NCBI GenBank assembly: GCA_946620335.1
Contig: CAMONF010000119.1
Span: forward strand, 1-7,166
Length of the DNA stretch: 7,166 nucleotides
Source: an uncultured Clostridia bacterium
Lineage (GTDB): Bacteria > Bacillota > Clostridia > Lachnospirales > Lachnospiraceae
Direction: 5' to 3'
Part shown: positions 6,001 through 7,166 of the stretch, piece by piece
How the letters are laid out: each line of letters begins with the position of its first letter
Numbering within the stretch: the first letter of the stretch is position 1
Position numbers and translations under genes: made by a program
Notes under the pieces: model-generated
Database searches by the model: none
Told to the model about the DNA's origin: nothing
The model's input: only the letters and a program-made list of their open reading frames with translations

Positions 6001-6035
6001 GCATAGCATAATATTAAAAAAAAGAAAAATACCTC

Positions 6036-6063
6036 TTATCATATCGGAAAAATATGTTAAACT
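6036..6063 (+). promoter_or_regulatory. Possible rpsA promoter with upstream AT-rich tract
   Basis: TTATCA (6036-6041) lies 16 bases upstream of TAAACT (6058-6063), each with four of six matches to consensus. A run rich in A and T at about 6008-6031 could act as an UP element, as often seen for ribosomal protein genes. The exact boxes are uncertain. A promoter must lie in this 192-bp divergent gap because rpsA is the only plus-strand gene in the window. Confidence 0.35.
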
Positions 6064-6099
6064 ATAGGCTAAGGCGTTAGGCCTAATCAGCAATTATGT

Positions 6100-6105
6100 G
6101 GAGGG
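6100..6105 (+). promoter_or_regulatory. Ribosome binding site fixing the rpsA start
   Basis: GGAGGG lies eight bases upstream of the ATG at 6114. An in-frame ATG at 6096 overlaps this site and has no site of its own, so the 328-residue form is preferred over 334. Confidence 0.85.
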
Positions 6106-6113
6106 ATACAGCA

Positions 6114-7100
6114 ATGGACGAGATTAATGTGACTATGGATTCAGAAGTGAGGGAAGAGGCCCCGGTCGTCGAGGCAGCGCCTGCCGAATCGATGGAGGAC
6201 TACAAGACTGAGCTTAACGCCTCCATGCGCCAGATCAAGCAGGGTGACATCGTTGAAGGGACCGTAATCGGCGTAAGTGAGAGTGAAGTGACAGTGGACC
6301 TTCAGTACTACGCTGAAGGCATCATCCTTCCCCAGGATTACTCGGGCGACCCCAAGTTCTCCATCAAGGAGGATGTGAAGGTCGGCGATCCGGTCCAGGC
6401 CAAGGTCATCCGTCTTGACGACGGACACGGCAACATCCAGCTTTCCAGGAAAGCCGCTGCCGACGAACTGGCATGGGCTGATTTCAAGCGCGCCATGGAC
6501 GAGAAGAAGGTAGTTGACGTCAAGGTTTCCGAGGCCGTCAAGGGCGGCGTCGTCACCTACCTGAACGGCATCCGCGCCTTCATCCCGGCTTCCAAGCTTT
6601 CTACCGAATATGTGGAAGACCTGAGCACCTATGTCGGCCAGGTCGTTCCGGCTTACATCATCCAGGCCGAGAAGGAAGCCCGCAAGCTGGTCCTCAGCGT
6701 CCGCGACGTCCTTCGCGACCGCAAGGCAGCCGAGAAAGCTGAGATGGTCAGCAACCTCAAGGTCGGCCTCATCACCGAGGGTACTGTGCAGACCCTGCAG
6801 AGCTATGGCGCTTTCGTATCCCTGGGCAAGGGCATCGACGGTCTGGTCCATATCTCCCAGATCTCCGGCGGCAAGCGCTTAAAGCACCCCAGCGAAGTCC
6901 TCTCCGTCGGCGACACCGTCAAGGTCAAGGTCATCGCTGTCAAGGACGGCAAGATCTCCCTTTCCATGAAGGGCCTCGAGGAAGGCGCCGGCAAGGAGAA
7001 GGAAGCTGTTCCGGTCGAGGAGGAGAAGGTCGTTATTCCGAAGTCCGAGAAGCTTACCACCAGCCTGGGTGATCTGCTGAAGGGCATTAAGCTCGACTGA
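6114..7100 (+). CDS. rpsA: Ribosomal protein S1-type RNA-binding protein with three S1 domains
   Basis: This 328-residue cytosolic protein binds mRNA and in its family helps the 30S subunit with translation initiation. An acidic N-terminal stretch (1-40) precedes three S1 OB-fold domains at about 43-113, 130-197 and 216-287. The second has the NGIRAFIPASKL signature typical of S1 domain 2. The third has the canonical YGAFVSLGKGIDGLVHISQI at 231-250. A charged linker (288-315) leads to a short tail, SLGDLLKGIKLD, which I recognise from Clostridia S1 proteins. Escherichia coli S1 has six domains and Bacillus YpfD four, so this is the short Firmicutes form. Codons are strongly biased to C-ending forms, as expected of high expression. 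It is transcribed divergently from the transporter operon and is followed by a hairpin element at the window edge. Confidence 0.92.
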   Translation: MDEINVTMDSEVREEAPVVEAAPAESMEDYKTELNASMRQIKQGDIVEGTVIGVSESEVTVDLQYYAEGIILPQDYSGDPKFSIKEDVKVGDPVQAKVIRLDDGHGNIQLSRKAAADELAWADFKRAMDEKKVVDVKVSEAVKGGVVTYLNGIRAFIPASKLSTEYVEDLSTYVGQVVPAYIIQAEKEARKLVLSVRDVLRDRKAAEKAEMVSNLKVGLITEGTVQTLQSYGAFVSLGKGIDGLVHISQISGGKRLKHPSEVLSVGDTVKVKVIAVKDGKISLSMKGLEEGAGKEKEAVPVEEEKVVIPKSEKLTTSLGDLLKGIKLD

Positions 7101-7116
7101 TCGATAAATCTGAAGA

Positions 7117-7166
7117 GACAAAATGGAATCAGGGACGGAAGCTTTTCCACTAAACTGGAAAAGCAA
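7117..7166. repeat. Hairpin element copy 3, cut by window edge
   Basis: GACAAAATGGAATCAGGGACGG (7117-7138, read as two joined blocks) matches the arm ends of the two elements near 1658-1831, with one small difference near the GG. An inner stem follows: GCTTTTCCA (7141-7149) pairs with TGGAAAAGC (7156-7164) across a six-base loop. The right arm would continue past the window. It begins 17 bases after the rpsA stop and may double as its terminator. Confidence 0.7.

Noticed and set aside
6096..6113. Longer rpsA start at ATG 6096
   Set aside because: It overlaps the GGAGGG site that serves the ATG at 6114 and has no site of its own.

Overview
The window looks like chromosomal DNA from a GC-rich member of the Clostridia, most likely Lachnospiraceae-like. 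This is inferred from strong GGAGG ribosome binding sites, a three-domain S1 protein ending in SLGDLLKGIKLD, a TelA/XpaC gene pair of the Firmicutes type, and palindromic GGGACGGTTCC elements of a kind I associate with these genomes. Species cannot be named from the sequence alone.

Layout, left to right. Positions 1-1484 (minus) hold the first 494 codons of valS; the rest, including KMSKS, lies beyond the left edge. Positions 1485-1857 are non-coding and carry two long, nearly perfect hairpins of one repeat family. Four genes follow, all on the minus strand, read from right to left: two small, overlapping, four-helix DMT/EamA-type membrane proteins (5921-5541 and 5551-5138), then an XpaC-family membrane protein with an unusual Asn/Tyr/Gly/Gln-rich N-terminal half (5095-3398), then telA (3078-1858). 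On the plus strand, divergent from this group, is an rpsA-type S1 gene (6114-7100), followed by a third copy of the hairpin element cut by the right edge.

How the genes may work together. XpaC and TelA homologues are paired in Bacillus subtilis (xpaC-yaaN), and TelA-family proteins are linked to resistance to toxic anions and cell-envelope antimicrobials. Here the pair sits downstream of two half-size transporter genes. The first three genes look like one operon from a strong promoter at 5972-6000. telA is separated by 319 bp that contain a tandem 37-bp repeat array, its own TATAAT promoter and a GC-rich structured leader, so it is probably co-regulated only in part. The group could be an envelope-stress module, but no sequence evidence fixes the substrate. 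valS and rpsA are housekeeping genes and need not be functionally tied to it.

Most notable points: the prion-like repeat domain of the XpaC protein, the 37-bp ABAB repeat array that starts inside its stop-codon region, the repeated hairpin family, the alternative-pairing leader of telA, and a proline in the conserved editing motif of ValRS.
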